Counted from the stretch's first letter, positions 39,291-49,133 are shown. The stretch is DNA of 64,000 bases from Thalassotalea marina (GCF_014656435.1 NZ_BNCK01000002.1:241475-305474); one strand, 5' to 3'. Notes: generated from the sequence alone by a model not told the origin. Numbers and translations are program-made.

Positions 39291-41147
39291 TTAAAAGTAG
39301 CCTATTGATTTTAGGTGAAATTCATTGTTTGGCACTGGCGGTGGTGTTCCCGGCATTGAGCGCCACACAAAGTTCAAACCGGTGATACTTTTGGCTGACC
39401 ATTGGACTTTGTTACCAAAGCCAAATTGTTTAAATTCGCTAAAGGGGACTTTAACCGTTGTCCAATCTTCACTAGCCGGTAACATCTTTGAAAAATGATC
39501 CCAGTCTTGAACTTCGCTATGATAAATCGATAGGGTAAAAGGCGCTTTAGAACCCTTATATGTTAATGCTACTCCATCAAAGTTTGACGCATCATTTGGC
39601 TGTTTAAAGCGAATCTCGGTTCCTGCCCATGCACCAAAATGTGTAGGTTTGCCCAGTGATGTTTTTACTGTTAACACTTTATCTTTTAGCACTAACTCAG
39701 TAGCTGAGCCACCGCCCATTGCGCTATCAGATACAGTTAACCATTGGTTTTTGTCGTTAAAGTTATCGATCACGGCTTGCGCGGTTTGTGACGTTATATT
39801 GGCATTACATTCCTGGCCAACTGGCTGGATTATTTGGTTTCGCTCAGCCAATTGTTCGCGATTGATTTTTACTCCCTCCTTGTACACAGCATTTATATGA
39901 TGAAGTGCGTTGATGTTTTGCAAAGGGTTTTCATTTAACAAAATAAAGTTAGCTTTATAGCCTTGAGCCAGTTGCCCTTGTTTATCATCAACTGCTAGGG
40001 TTGTTGCACCATTGATGGTTGCTGCATTGATAATCTCACCATTTGCAAGTCCTGCCATTGCCAAGGCATCAATCTCATTGTGCAAACCTATGCCATGTAA
40101 GGTGTAGGGGTTACCGGCGTCTGATCCTGTTGCAATTGTTACCCCAGCTTTATGCAATTTCACAATATTTTGATATGCATGAGCACGCTTTTGCCACATG
40201 GTTTTAAACCATACATTTGGCTCTGGTACTTTATCAAATAAACAACCCTGAAGCTTTTTGTGTAATACGGGCAGTAATTCAGTTTGATGGCTAATTTGTT
40301 GGTGCTCACTTTCGCTAGCATGATTATGGTATACCGCAAGAGTCGGGATGTAAGTAACATTATGGGAAAGCATCAGTTCAATAAACTCTGCATCAATATC
40401 TTCACCGTTAATGCCGTGAGCTAATGCGCTGGCGCCTGCTTTAATCGCGCGTTTACCATCAGCTAATGTTGATACATGAACAAAATAGGGCAGGTTGGCC
40501 GCTTTAGAACGCTTGCCAAGCTCTGCCAGTTGAGTATCAGTTAAGGTATTGCCCATACCACCAAAAGATTCAATAACAGCTTTTGTTACATGAGGATTAG
40601 TCGCTAAATGTTGTTGCCACAGCGCTTCAATATCACTGTCTTGGTTTATTACATATGCCTTGCCACCAAATTGAGTTCCATGACCACCAGGGTTGGTAAA
40701 TAAGGTGCCTGCGTAAAATAGATTAGGTGAGGTTTGTGTCTGTTGTAGCTGTTTTGCTTCAGTTAAAACGTTGTCGAAAGAAAACAGATCAACTATGTCA
40801 GTTACTCCTAAATAAAGGTTGGCGTTAAAGTGCGCCTCTACAGGTAAATATTGAAAATTGGTGTAATTGCTGCCTGATGAACCTAAATGAACATGTAAAT
40901 CCATCAAACCTGCAACTGCAAACTGACCTTTAGCGTCGATGACGTGATCTGCCACTTTTTGTTTGTGCGTGGACGGAAGTAGCTTCACAATGTTGCCATG
41001 TTCTATATAAATTGAGGTTGGGGCTGAAAACATCTGCTCTGCTGGTTGATAAAGCTTAACGTTATCAATTCTCAATTCTGTAGCCATTGCATTTGAACTT
41101 AATGCAAAGATTACCGCACTTAATGCTTTTATTGTTGGTGTTGCCAT
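39291..41147 (-). CDS. Exported amidohydrolase fused to a CIA30-like domain
   Basis: 618 residues from ATG 41147 (GGAG seven bases upstream). Signal peptide 1-22 (SSNAMA), amidohydrolase domain about 23-435 with HVHLGSS (HxH metal site), the later ligands in PYFVHVST, ALAHGIN and TGSDAGNPY, and the closing LAQGYKANFILLNENPL. Residues about 450-618 form a CIA30-type beta-sandwich (IDNFND, SDSAMGGGSATEL, ASNFDGVAL, VPFSEF), a carbohydrate-binding-like module in bacteria. Substrate unknown. Sits 65 bases upstream of the LytS/LytTR pair on the same strand. Confidence 0.92.
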   Translation of the reverse strand: MATPTIKALSAVIFALSSNAMATELRIDNVKLYQPAEQMFSAPTSIYIEHGNIVKLLPSTHKQKVADHVIDAKGQFAVAGLMDLHVHLGSSGSNYTNFQYLPVEAHFNANLYLGVTDIVDLFSFDNVLTEAKQLQQTQTSPNLFYAGTLFTNPGGHGTQFGGKAYVINQDSDIEALWQQHLATNPHVTKAVIESFGGMGNTLTDTQLAELGKRSKAANLPYFVHVSTLADGKRAIKAGASALAHGINGEDIDAEFIELMLSHNVTYIPTLAVYHNHASESEHQQISHQTELLPVLHKKLQGCLFDKVPEPNVWFKTMWQKRAHAYQNIVKLHKAGVTIATGSDAGNPYTLHGIGLHNEIDALAMAGLANGEIINAATINGATTLAVDDKQGQLAQGYKANFILLNENPLQNINALHHINAVYKEGVKINREQLAERNQIIQPVGQECNANITSQTAQAVIDNFNDKNQWLTVSDSAMGGGSATELVLKDKVLTVKTSLGKPTHFGAWAGTEIRFKQPNDASNFDGVALTYKGSKAPFTLSIYHSEVQDWDHFSKMLPASEDWTTVKVPFSEFKQFGFGNKVQWSAKSITGLNFVWRSMPGTPPPVPNNEFHLKSIGYF

Positions 41148-41380
41148 CAGTTTTCTCCAGTTAACCTGTTTTGGTGTTGATGACACTTTATGAATTTAAT
41201 ACTCTCTTGTCGGTTGATATCCAGCCAATTGACACTTTTTGACCTTGAATCGACCTATTTTGCCGACGAATAAAAATGCTTTTTTGATAAAGAGCTCGAT
41301 ATTTCAATTGGTATAAGTTATTTCGCCTAACAGGGAAAACGAGTACACTGTTGACACCAATCGACAGTTAGTTACTCCTG

Positions 41381-42946
41381 ATGTCATTACCGTTAAACCA
41401 CATCGACAATCGCTTTACCACTCAATTACCTAAAGACACTAGCAGCGATAATTATTGCCGTACGGTTGAACGCGCCGCTTTTTCATTTGTGTCACCCAAA
41501 CAAACAAGTGCACCAGAATTATTACTATTAAATAATGCCTTAGCTGAAAGTCTTTTTATTGAAACTCAAGACCATGAACACTTGGCTAAGTTATTAACAG
41601 GTAACGATTTACCTGAGGCTCTTATGCCATACGCGATGAACTATGGTGGTCATCAGTTTGGTCATTGGGCTGGACAACTGGGGGATGGTAGAGCCATTAA
41701 TTTGGTTCAACTGCGTGATAAAGATGATGCATTGATAACGCTGCAATTAAAAGGTGCAGGGCCAACGCCGTATTCTCGAAATGCTGACGGTTTGGCGGTA
41801 CTACGCTCTTCCATTCGCGAGTTTCTTTGCTCTGAAGCTATGTATCATTTAGGCATAGCAACAACTAGAGCATTAAGCTTAAGTTTAACAGGCGATAAAG
41901 TTACTCGCGATATGTTTTACGATGGGCACCCTAAGCTAGAGTTGGGCGCAATTGTTTGTAGAACATCAACTTCTTTTATGCGTTTTGGAAGCTTTCAATT
42001 GCCCGCATCTCGTGGTGATCTAACCCTACTTAAACAACTGGTTGATTACAGTATTACTCAAGATTTTCCGCATTTAGGTGAGCCCAATGCCGATGTGTAT
42101 TTACAATGGTTTAGCGAGATTTGCCAGCGCACCTGCTTATTGATGGTGAATTGGATGCGAGTTGGGTTTGTTCACGGAGTGATGAATACTGACAATATGT
42201 CGATTATAGGTGAAACAATCGACTTTGGACCCTATGGTTGGATTGACGAATTCGATCTTAATTGGACACCAAACACCACAGATGCACAAGGAAAACGTTA
42301 CCGCTTTGGTGCTCAGCCGCAAATTGCTCAATGGAACTTGTTTCAACTTGCCAATGCAATTTATCCGTTAATTAACGAAGCAGACGGCTTAAATACCCAA
42401 TTGAGTGAGTTTGCAACAAATTACGAACGCCAATGGTTAGAAATGATGGCCGATAAAACAGGATTGGTGATTAAGAATCAGCAAGCAGATGCTGCCTTGT
42501 TGGAGGCTCTAGAAACTGTTCTGCAAGAAACACCGACGGATATGACAATATTCTATCGGTTATTGGCTTCGTTACCCGAGCTGTCAAATGAGTGGCAAAA
42601 CCATTTGGCACCAGCTTTTTATCAAGACTTTACATCAGCACACTGGCAAGTACTTAATGAGTGGCTGGTTCAATATGTATCACGTCTTAATCAAGAGCAA
42701 ACGAGTGCAAGTCAGCGCAAAGCGATGATGAATAAGGTTAATCCTAAATATGTGTTGCGTAACTTTTTATCTCAGCAAGCAATAAAGGCTGCTGAACAAG
42801 GTCAGTTTGATAAGCTACAAACCTTATATCAATTGATTCAACAGCCGTATGATGAGCAACCCGAATTTGAACAAGAATATTTTGTTAAGCGCCCTGAGTG
42901 GGCCAAAAACAAACCTGGATGCTCTATGTTGTCTTGTAGCTCATAG
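41381..42946 (+). CDS. selO: Protein adenylyltransferase SelO (YdiU)
   Basis: Pseudokinase-fold enzyme that AMPylates proteins, including redox and stress targets; 521 residues. Key motifs: YGGHQFGHWAGQLGDGRA (nucleotide-binding loop), LKGAGPTPYSR, HGVMNTDNMS and DFGPYGWID (metal-binding Asp). The C-terminus ends MLSCSS, with Cys at the place where eukaryotic SelO carries selenocysteine. Divergent from the amidohydrolase-CIA30 gene. Start ATG at 41381 with CTCCTG-type upstream sequence and no strong ribosome binding site. Confidence 0.95.
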   Translation: MSLPLNHIDNRFTTQLPKDTSSDNYCRTVERAAFSFVSPKQTSAPELLLLNNALAESLFIETQDHEHLAKLLTGNDLPEALMPYAMNYGGHQFGHWAGQLGDGRAINLVQLRDKDDALITLQLKGAGPTPYSRNADGLAVLRSSIREFLCSEAMYHLGIATTRALSLSLTGDKVTRDMFYDGHPKLELGAIVCRTSTSFMRFGSFQLPASRGDLTLLKQLVDYSITQDFPHLGEPNADVYLQWFSEICQRTCLLMVNWMRVGFVHGVMNTDNMSIIGETIDFGPYGWIDEFDLNWTPNTTDAQGKRYRFGAQPQIAQWNLFQLANAIYPLINEADGLNTQLSEFATNYERQWLEMMADKTGLVIKNQQADAALLEALETVLQETPTDMTIFYRLLASLPELSNEWQNHLAPAFYQDFTSAHWQVLNEWLVQYVSRLNQEQTSASQRKAMMNKVNPKYVLRNFLSQQAIKAAEQGQFDKLQTLYQLIQQPYDEQPEFEQEYFVKRPEWAKNKPGCSMLSCSS

Positions 42947-42961
42947 TAGCGAGTCTTAGTA

Positions 42962-43402
42962 TTAGGCTTTAGTGTGTTGCCCGAGTTGTTTATGACGATA
43001 TTGCACGGCAACAATCTTAATAATATCGCGCCATGTGATGATGCCTATTGGTATAAAATCGTCATTGACGATAGGTAAACACGATATTCTGTTGTCATAA
43101 AAAAGTAATACTGCTTCATTTAGCGTTGTGTCTTTATAAGCGGTAACCAACTCTCTGCTCATAAATAAATTCACTTTTTTACGCAGTAATGAGGTGTCTC
43201 TGGGCGTTTCATTTCGCGTATTTATGTGCGGGCTTAATTGCTTATATAAATCTCGGTCAGTAATTACACCGGCCAACTCTTTACCATTTAAAATCAACAA
43301 ATGGTGTATTTTATGTTCATCGAAGGCTAACTTAGCCTTGGCTAAATCATCGTCAATATCAAGGGCGATGATATTTTTAGACATCCATTTTTCAATACTC
43401 AT
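42962..43402 (-). CDS. Tandem CBS domain protein
   Basis: 146 residues consisting of two CBS motifs (about 1-60 and 75-135) that form one Bateman module, binding adenine nucleotides. Typical fragments: HHLLILNGKELAGVITDRDLYK and SCLPIVNDDFIPIGIITWRDIIKI. No catalytic domain is attached; such stand-alone modules regulate partner proteins. Convergent with selO, 15 bases apart, and divergent from pstC. Target unknown. Confidence 0.92.
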   Translation of the reverse strand: MSIEKWMSKNIIALDIDDDLAKAKLAFDEHKIHHLLILNGKELAGVITDRDLYKQLSPHINTRNETPRDTSLLRKKVNLFMSRELVTAYKDTTLNEAVLLFYDNRISCLPIVNDDFIPIGIITWRDIIKIVAVQYRHKQLGQHTKA

Positions 43403-43529
43403 GATTTTCCCTTAACTGCCTTCACATCAATAAGTTGTCATTTAAAGATTATCAAATCGCTAAAAATTAACAATGTTATCATTAAAAATTCACGCTAAAT
43501 GCTTACGATTTTTAGTGACTATTACACCC

Positions 43530-43563
43530 ATGTCACAAAAGTGTCACAAAAGTGTCTTATAAT
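43530..43563 (+). promoter_or_regulatory. Pho-box promoter of pstCAB-phoU
   Basis: Box ATGTCACAAAAGTGTCACA (43530-43548), then TATAAT (43558-43563) after 9 bp. A third 11-bp half-site (TGTCTTATAAT, from 43553) continues the direct repeat into the -10, so three TGTC units lie in phase. Confidence 0.9.
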
Positions 43564-43605
43564 CGCCGCAATTAAAATTTTGACTTAAGATCAAAGGTAC
43601 TTTTA

Positions 43606-45840
43606 GTGACAATAGCGTTGAAATCGGTTGGCTCTCGTCAGCTGAAAAACTCGTTAGCGCGATGGTTAATAACACTCGGTGGAGTCAGTGTGTTATTTAC
43701 TCTTGTGCTTATATTTCTCTATTTACTTTATGTAATTAAACCCGTTTTTGAATCAGCAAAAATTGAACCTGTGCATTCTTTTGCATTAAACAATCAAGAA
43801 AAAGTCTTGGCGACAGGTTTAGATGAGCTGCAAGAACTAGCTTATACCATTGATGAGCAAGGGCGCATTCAATATTTTGCGTTAAAAGCAAGCAACAATG
43901 TGTCGGTAGGGGAAAAGGCATTTGATCTTGAGTTGCTAGACCAGCCACTTAAGCGTGTTATTTCAGGCCATGGTGATAAAAAGCTCTTAGTTACTCAAGA
44001 TAACAATATTCAGCTGGTTGCTCCTAGATTTCAGGCGACGTACGACACAGGTACGCGTGAAATTATTCCAAACATTACTTATCCGCTTGGTGAAGAGTTT
44101 ATCGCAGTAGATGAACAAGGTGTGGCATTACAACATATTGCATTTGCGATGAATGATGAGCGTGCAGTATTTGTTGCCTTTACCCAAGATGGTCGATTAA
44201 TAAAAACCAATTTATTGGCTGATGATGATTTTTCTTATGATCCAGCGTATTCGATTGAATATCAGGAAATTACCTTAGACAGTAAACGAGTTGACGAAGT
44301 TAAAGTTACTCCAGATGCAGCAATGGCATTTGTTCGCAGCGCAGATCGCGTTTTTGTGTTTGATTTAAGCACTGATGATAATGAGCTTAAAGCAACCATT
44401 ATCCCTCAGTTAGAGCAAAATCGTACTAAGCCACAACAATTGACGGCAATGGCTTTATTGTCAGGCAGCAGTTCGGTGTTGTTAGGTGAAAGCGATGGTA
44501 CAGTAAGTCAATGGTTTGAAGTGGCGACAGATAACGGTCGCGAATTCAAAAAAATTAGAAGTTTTGATGTAAGTAACACTGAAGCAATTAAGCAAATTTA
44601 TACGGAGCAATACCGTAAAAGCTTCTACACATTAACAGCAAAAGGCGAAATGGGCGCATTTTATACCACCAGTGAAAATGACTTGTGGCGTGGCAGTTTT
44701 ACGAGCAAAGTGCCTGAAAGTTTTGTTATTTCACCTCGTGCTAATGGCTTATTGATGTTAAACGATAGTCAATTGTCGCTTTACTCTGTAAAAAATGATC
44801 ATCCAGAAGTTACATGGTCAGCCCTTTGGCAGCAAGTTTGGTATGAAGGCTATCCAGAGCCTGATTATATTTGGCAGTCAACGTCAGGTTCAGATGATTT
44901 TGAAGCCAAATTCTCTTTAGTGCCAATTTCTTTTGGTACGATGAAAGCGGCTCTTTACGCTATGTTATTTGCTGTTCCTATTGCACTTGCCGCAGCAATT
45001 TATACCGCTTACTTCATGACACCTGAACTGCGTAAAAAAGTTAAACCTACCATAGAAATTATGGAAGCTTTACCAACGGTTATTTTAGGTTTCTTAGCGG
45101 GCTTATGGCTTGCGCCAATTGTTGAACACAATTTGCCAGCAATAGCCATGTTGCTGATTGCGCTACCAGCAACCGTATTTTTCACTGCTTTTGCTTGGCA
45201 CAAATTGCCAAAAGAGATAAAGGCGAAAGTGCCAGATACATGGGCACCACTTATTTTGATCCCAACATTGTGTCTTGCTGCATATTGCTCTTTTGCTTTA
45301 TCACCTTGGATGGAAGCTGCATTTTTTGGTGGTGACGTTCGCCAATATATTACTAATGATTTAGGTATCGACTTTGACCAACGTAATGCGTTAGTGGTTG
45401 GGATTGCCATGGGTTTTGCAGTGATTCCAACCATATTCTCAATGGCAGAGGACGCTATTTTCAGTGTGCCAAAACATTTAACTAGTGGCTCGTTAGCTCT
45501 TGGTGCTACACCGTGGCAAACACTGATTAAAGTCGTTTTGTTAACCGCAAGTCCAGGTATCTTTTCTGCGATAATGATGGGATTAGGACGTGCAGTTGGT
45601 GAAACGATGATCGTATTGATGGCAACGGGTAATACGCCTGTGCTTGATTGGAGTTTGTTCCAAGGTATGAGAACGTTATCAGCTAACATCGCAGTAGAAA
45701 TGCCAGAGTCTGAAGTGGGAAGCTCTCATTATCGTATTCTGTTCTTAGCAGCGTTTGTGTTGTTTGTTTTTACTTTCATTTTTAATACGTTAGCTGAGTT
45801 TGTTCGTCAGCGTTTACGTGAAAAATACAGCTCGTTATAA
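43606..45840 (+). CDS. pstC: Phosphate ABC transporter permease PstC, large form
   Basis: 744-residue permease, far longer than E. coli PstC (319). After one membrane helix (about 20-45) comes a roughly 390-residue periplasmic insertion rich in beta strands (possibly propeller-like), then the six-helix permease part from about residue 445 with the coupling motif near SGSLALGATPWQTLIKVVLL. Large PstC proteins of this kind are usual in Pseudomonas and Alteromonadales relatives. GTG start with AAAGG upstream. First gene of pstC-pstA-pstB-phoU under a Pho box. Confidence 0.94.
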   Translation: MTIALKSVGSRQLKNSLARWLITLGGVSVLFTLVLIFLYLLYVIKPVFESAKIEPVHSFALNNQEKVLATGLDELQELAYTIDEQGRIQYFALKASNNVSVGEKAFDLELLDQPLKRVISGHGDKKLLVTQDNNIQLVAPRFQATYDTGTREIIPNITYPLGEEFIAVDEQGVALQHIAFAMNDERAVFVAFTQDGRLIKTNLLADDDFSYDPAYSIEYQEITLDSKRVDEVKVTPDAAMAFVRSADRVFVFDLSTDDNELKATIIPQLEQNRTKPQQLTAMALLSGSSSVLLGESDGTVSQWFEVATDNGREFKKIRSFDVSNTEAIKQIYTEQYRKSFYTLTAKGEMGAFYTTSENDLWRGSFTSKVPESFVISPRANGLLMLNDSQLSLYSVKNDHPEVTWSALWQQVWYEGYPEPDYIWQSTSGSDDFEAKFSLVPISFGTMKAALYAMLFAVPIALAAAIYTAYFMTPELRKKVKPTIEIMEALPTVILGFLAGLWLAPIVEHNLPAIAMLLIALPATVFFTAFAWHKLPKEIKAKVPDTWAPLILIPTLCLAAYCSFALSPWMEAAFFGGDVRQYITNDLGIDFDQRNALVVGIAMGFAVIPTIFSMAEDAIFSVPKHLTSGSLALGATPWQTLIKVVLLTASPGIFSAIMMGLGRAVGETMIVLMATGNTPVLDWSLFQGMRTLSANIAVEMPESEVGSSHYRILFLAAFVLFVFTFIFNTLAEFVRQRLREKYSSL

Positions 45841-45854
45841 GGTGATTATAAAAG

Positions 45855-47489
45855 ATGAATAAGTGGTTTAAATCTGGCTCACCTTGGATCTGGTTATCTG
45901 CCGGTGGTGTGAGCTTAAGTTTAATTTCAGTTTTAGGGCTTTTGTACTTAATTGCCAGCAATGGTTTATCGTACTTTTGGCCATCAACACTGTATCAATT
46001 TGATATGGTGAATCAAAAAGGCGAAAACGTAACTGTTATTGGTGAAATTTACGATCGCGTTACGGTTCCTGCAGAGCAACTTGCTCACTTAGATATGGAC
46101 TTTAAAGGCGAAGATTCGGTTGAGCGTTTACTCATTAAAACAGGTAACCGAGAATTAGTACCGTTAGACTTTCGCTGGATCATGGTACCGGAAATCGTAA
46201 AAACAACGACGCCTAAAGACTTAGTTGTGATTGAAAGGCGCACCAATGGTAACTTTTATGGTTTCATTGAAAGTTTATATCTTGATGGCAAAGAAGTCTC
46301 ACATGAACGCATGGATGAAATGTTAGATCGTGTTACTGAATTACAAGGGCAAATGGAAGAGCTACAAAAGGTCGATATTGGTGCCATCAACTATCAAATT
46401 GAACGTTTACGTTTAAAAGAGCGTAAGTATCGCTTAAAAGATGAGTTAACTGCAGAACGTGAACAAGCGATTGCTCAAGAGTTAAAGACATTACAGCAAG
46501 ACTACATTGTTTTAGAACAAAAACTGATGGCAATGCGTGATCAAGTATCTCGTGACCACATGAATGTTAGAGCGATGGACGGTCAAGTGGTAAAAATTGG
46601 CTTTGAAAAAATTCTTAAAATTCAAACGAACAATCAATTTGGCTTTTTTGAAAAATTGGGCACTTTCTTTGTTCAGATCGCTAACTTCATTATCGATGAT
46701 CCTCGCGAAGCAAACACTGAAGGTGGGGTATTTCCAGCCATTTTTGGTACGGTATTAATGGTCTTGTTAATGACGGTTATCGTATCTCCTCTGGGCGTGG
46801 TTGCCGCAATTTATTTACATGAATATGCGGGTAAAAATGCCTTTACTAAATTATTGCGAATTGCCGTAATCAACTTAGCCGGTGTTCCTTCTATAGTTTA
46901 TGGTGTTTTTGGTTTAGGCTTTTTTGTTTACATGGTTGGTGGTTCAATTGACCAATTGTTCTACCCAGAAACTTTACCAGCACCTACATTTGGTACACCT
47001 GGTGTTATGTGGTCAGCGATTACGTTAGCGATTTTAACACTGCCTGTAGTGATTGTTTCTACCGAAGAAGGTTTAGCGCGTATTCCTTCGGCTATGCGTC
47101 ACGGAAGTTTAGCTTTAGGTGCAACTAAAGCAGAAACGTTATGGCGAATTATTTTACCAATTGCTAGCCCTGCCATTATGACAGGTATTATTTTAGCGAT
47201 TGCTCGTGCAGCAGGTGAGGTTGCACCACTCATGTTGGTTGGTGTAGTTAAAATGGCACCAAACTTACCGCTTGATGGCAATTTCCCATTCTTGCACCTT
47301 GATCGTAAGTTTATGCACTTAGGTTTCCATATTTACGATGTTGGCTTCCAAAGCCCGAACGTCGAAGCGGCAAGACCTTTGGTATACGCCACAGCCTTAT
47401 TGTTGGTTACTATTATTGTTGCCTTGAATATGACAGCTGTTTCTATTCGAAACCGCTTGAGAGAAAAGTATCGCATGTTAGAGCACTAA
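45855..47489 (+). CDS. pstA: Phosphate ABC transporter permease PstA, large form
   Basis: 544 residues: a membrane helix at about 12-34, a periplasmic region (about 35-290) containing a charged coiled coil near 150-235, then the permease core with the coupling loop MRHGSLALGATKAETLWRIILP. Pairs with PstC as the channel of the phosphate importer. Starts 14 bases after pstC. The extra N-terminal region parallels the one in PstC and probably contacts it or PstS. Confidence 0.95.
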   Translation: MNKWFKSGSPWIWLSAGGVSLSLISVLGLLYLIASNGLSYFWPSTLYQFDMVNQKGENVTVIGEIYDRVTVPAEQLAHLDMDFKGEDSVERLLIKTGNRELVPLDFRWIMVPEIVKTTTPKDLVVIERRTNGNFYGFIESLYLDGKEVSHERMDEMLDRVTELQGQMEELQKVDIGAINYQIERLRLKERKYRLKDELTAEREQAIAQELKTLQQDYIVLEQKLMAMRDQVSRDHMNVRAMDGQVVKIGFEKILKIQTNNQFGFFEKLGTFFVQIANFIIDDPREANTEGGVFPAIFGTVLMVLLMTVIVSPLGVVAAIYLHEYAGKNAFTKLLRIAVINLAGVPSIVYGVFGLGFFVYMVGGSIDQLFYPETLPAPTFGTPGVMWSAITLAILTLPVVIVSTEEGLARIPSAMRHGSLALGATKAETLWRIILPIASPAIMTGIILAIARAAGEVAPLMLVGVVKMAPNLPLDGNFPFLHLDRKFMHLGFHIYDVGFQSPNVEAARPLVYATALLLVTIIVALNMTAVSIRNRLREKYRMLEH

Positions 47490-47517
47490 TTTATTTCAGT
47501 GCACTAGTGTTTTAACC

Positions 47518-47534
47518 GGGGAGGATTACTCCCC
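47518..47534 (+). other. G+C-rich hairpin between pstA and pstB
   Basis: GGGGAG-GATTA-CTCCCC, a perfect 6-bp stem in the 78-base pstA-pstB gap. No T run follows, so it is more likely an mRNA processing or stability element than a terminator. Confidence 0.6.
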
Positions 47535-47567
47535 AATGCAAAAAGTTTTAAAGTTAAAGAGATTATT

Positions 47568-48392
47568 ATGATTACAGTTAGCCCGCAAAATATTGCCAAC
47601 AGCGAGTCAAAAATAGACTTAGCTAACTTGTCACCAGAGCAAAAGGCTCTAGATATCAATAATTTGAATTTGTTTTACGGCGAGAAACAAGCCCTGAATG
47701 ATATCAGTATGGCGATTCCAAAAGGTCAAGTTACCGCATTTATAGGTCCAAGTGGTTGTGGTAAGTCAACGTTATTACGTTGTATTAACCGCATGAATGA
47801 CCTTGTAGATGGCTGTCGCATTGAAGGGCAAATTAACTTGCACGGTCAAAATATTTATGAAAAACATGTTGATGTTGCTGCACTTCGTCGTAAAGTTGGT
47901 ATGGTGTTTCAGCGTCCCAATCCATTCCCAAAAAGCATCTATGAAAATGTTGTTTATGGCTTGCGTATCATGGGTGAAAACAATCGCCGTGTTTTAGACG
48001 AAGCGGTAGAAAAGTCTTTAAAAGCGGCTGCACTTTGGAATGAAGTTAAAGATAGATTACACGAGAGTGCACTTGGGCTTTCTGGTGGTCAACAACAAAG
48101 ATTGGTTATTGCCAGAGCCATTGCTATTGAACCAGAAGTGCTATTATTAGATGAGCCAACGTCAGCACTTGATCCTATTTCAACGCTGACGATTGAAGAA
48201 CTTATTAATGATTTGAAAAAGCAGTTTACCGTGGTGATAGTAACTCATAACATGCAGCAAGCGGCTCGTGTTTCGGATCAAACTGCCTTTATGTATATGG
48301 GGGATCTCATTGAATATAGCGATACTAATACGCTTTTCACCACCCCAGCTAAAAAGAAAACTGAAGATTACATCACTGGCCGTTACGGTTAA
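47568..48392 (+). CDS. pstB: Phosphate import ATPase PstB
   Basis: Cytoplasmic ABC ATPase energising PstCA; 274 residues. Walker [10 protein letters not shown] (near 62-70), Q-loop VFQRPNPFP, signature [14 protein letters not shown], Walker [13 protein letters not shown], and H-loop VTHNM. An N-terminal extension of about 25 residues precedes the family core. Ribosome binding site AGAGA is close to the ATG. A G+C-rich hairpin lies upstream of it in the intergenic gap and may adjust its level relative to the permeases. Confidence 0.97.
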   Translation: MITVSPQNIANSESKIDLANLSPEQKALDINNLNLFYGEKQALNDISMAIPKGQVTAFIGPSGCGKSTLLRCINRMNDLVDGCRIEGQINLHGQNIYEKHVDVAALRRKVGMVFQRPNPFPKSIYENVVYGLRIMGENNRRVLDEAVEKSLKAAALWNEVKDRLHESALGLSGGQQQRLVIARAIAIEPEVLLLDEPTSALDPISTLTIEELINDLKKQFTVVIVTHNMQQAARVSDQTAFMYMGDLIEYSDTNTLFTTPAKKKTEDYITGRYG

Positions 48393-48416
48393 TTTGACGG
48401 ACTGAGGGGAAATATT

Positions 48417-49133
48417 GTGGACAATTTAAATATCGGCCGTCATATCTCTGGCCAATTTAATGAAGATTTAGAGCGCGTTATTAATCATGTAATGCAAATG
48501 GGCGGCTTAGTTGAAAAACAACTTTCTGATGCATTAACATCAGTTTATGAAAGTGATGAAGAACTAGCAAAACGCGTACATGCCAATGATTACCAAGTTA
48601 ATAAGCTAGAAGTAAGCATTGACGATGAATGCACGCGTATCATTGCAAAACGCCAACCAGCTGCTGGTGATTTACGACTGATTATGGCGATTGTAAAAAC
48701 GATTGCTGATTTAGAGCGTATTGGTGATGAAGCTGAAAAAATAGCGGAAGTTACCTTACAAAGTTTAGGAAAAGATCATAAAGATCTGTTGCAAAATTTA
48801 GATAATTTAGGTCGCAGAGTGCTAGAAACTTTGCAAACAACATTAGATGCTTTTACACGAATGGATGTTAATGCCGCGATTAAAATTCATCGAACTGATG
48901 CTAAGATTGATCGAGAGTATGAAGCACTGATGCGTCAATTAATGACTTATATGATGGAAGAACCACGTTCTATTCCACAAATTATGACGGTTATCTGGTC
49001 GGCTCGAGCATTGGAGCGTATAGGTGATCGTTGTCAAAATATTTGTGAATACATCATTTACTTTGTAAAAGGTAAGGTTGTGCGTCACACTTCACCAGAA
49101 GATATTAAAAAACTTAAAGATTCTACTGAGTAA
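48417..49133 (+). CDS. phoU: Phosphate signalling regulator PhoU
   Basis: 238-residue all-helical protein of two PhoU repeats (about 15-110 and 120-215), each with the acidic metal-binding E/DxxxD pattern (for example IGDEAEKI and IGDRCQNI). It restrains PhoR and the Pst transporter when phosphate is ample. GTG start with GAGGGG seven bases before. Last gene of the pst operon; a terminator follows. Confidence 0.97.
   Translation: MDNLNIGRHISGQFNEDLERVINHVMQMGGLVEKQLSDALTSVYESDEELAKRVHANDYQVNKLEVSIDDECTRIIAKRQPAAGDLRLIMAIVKTIADLERIGDEAEKIAEVTLQSLGKDHKDLLQNLDNLGRRVLETLQTTLDAFTRMDVNAAIKIHRTDAKIDREYEALMRQLMTYMMEEPRSIPQIMTVIWSARALERIGDRCQNICEYIIYFVKGKVVRHTSPEDIKKLKDSTE

Noticed and set aside
45009-45689. 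Long open frame on the minus strand inside pstC
   Set aside because: It lies fully opposite the conserved permease part of PstC, has no ribosome binding site and no recognisable protein motif; it follows from the codon pattern of the real gene.
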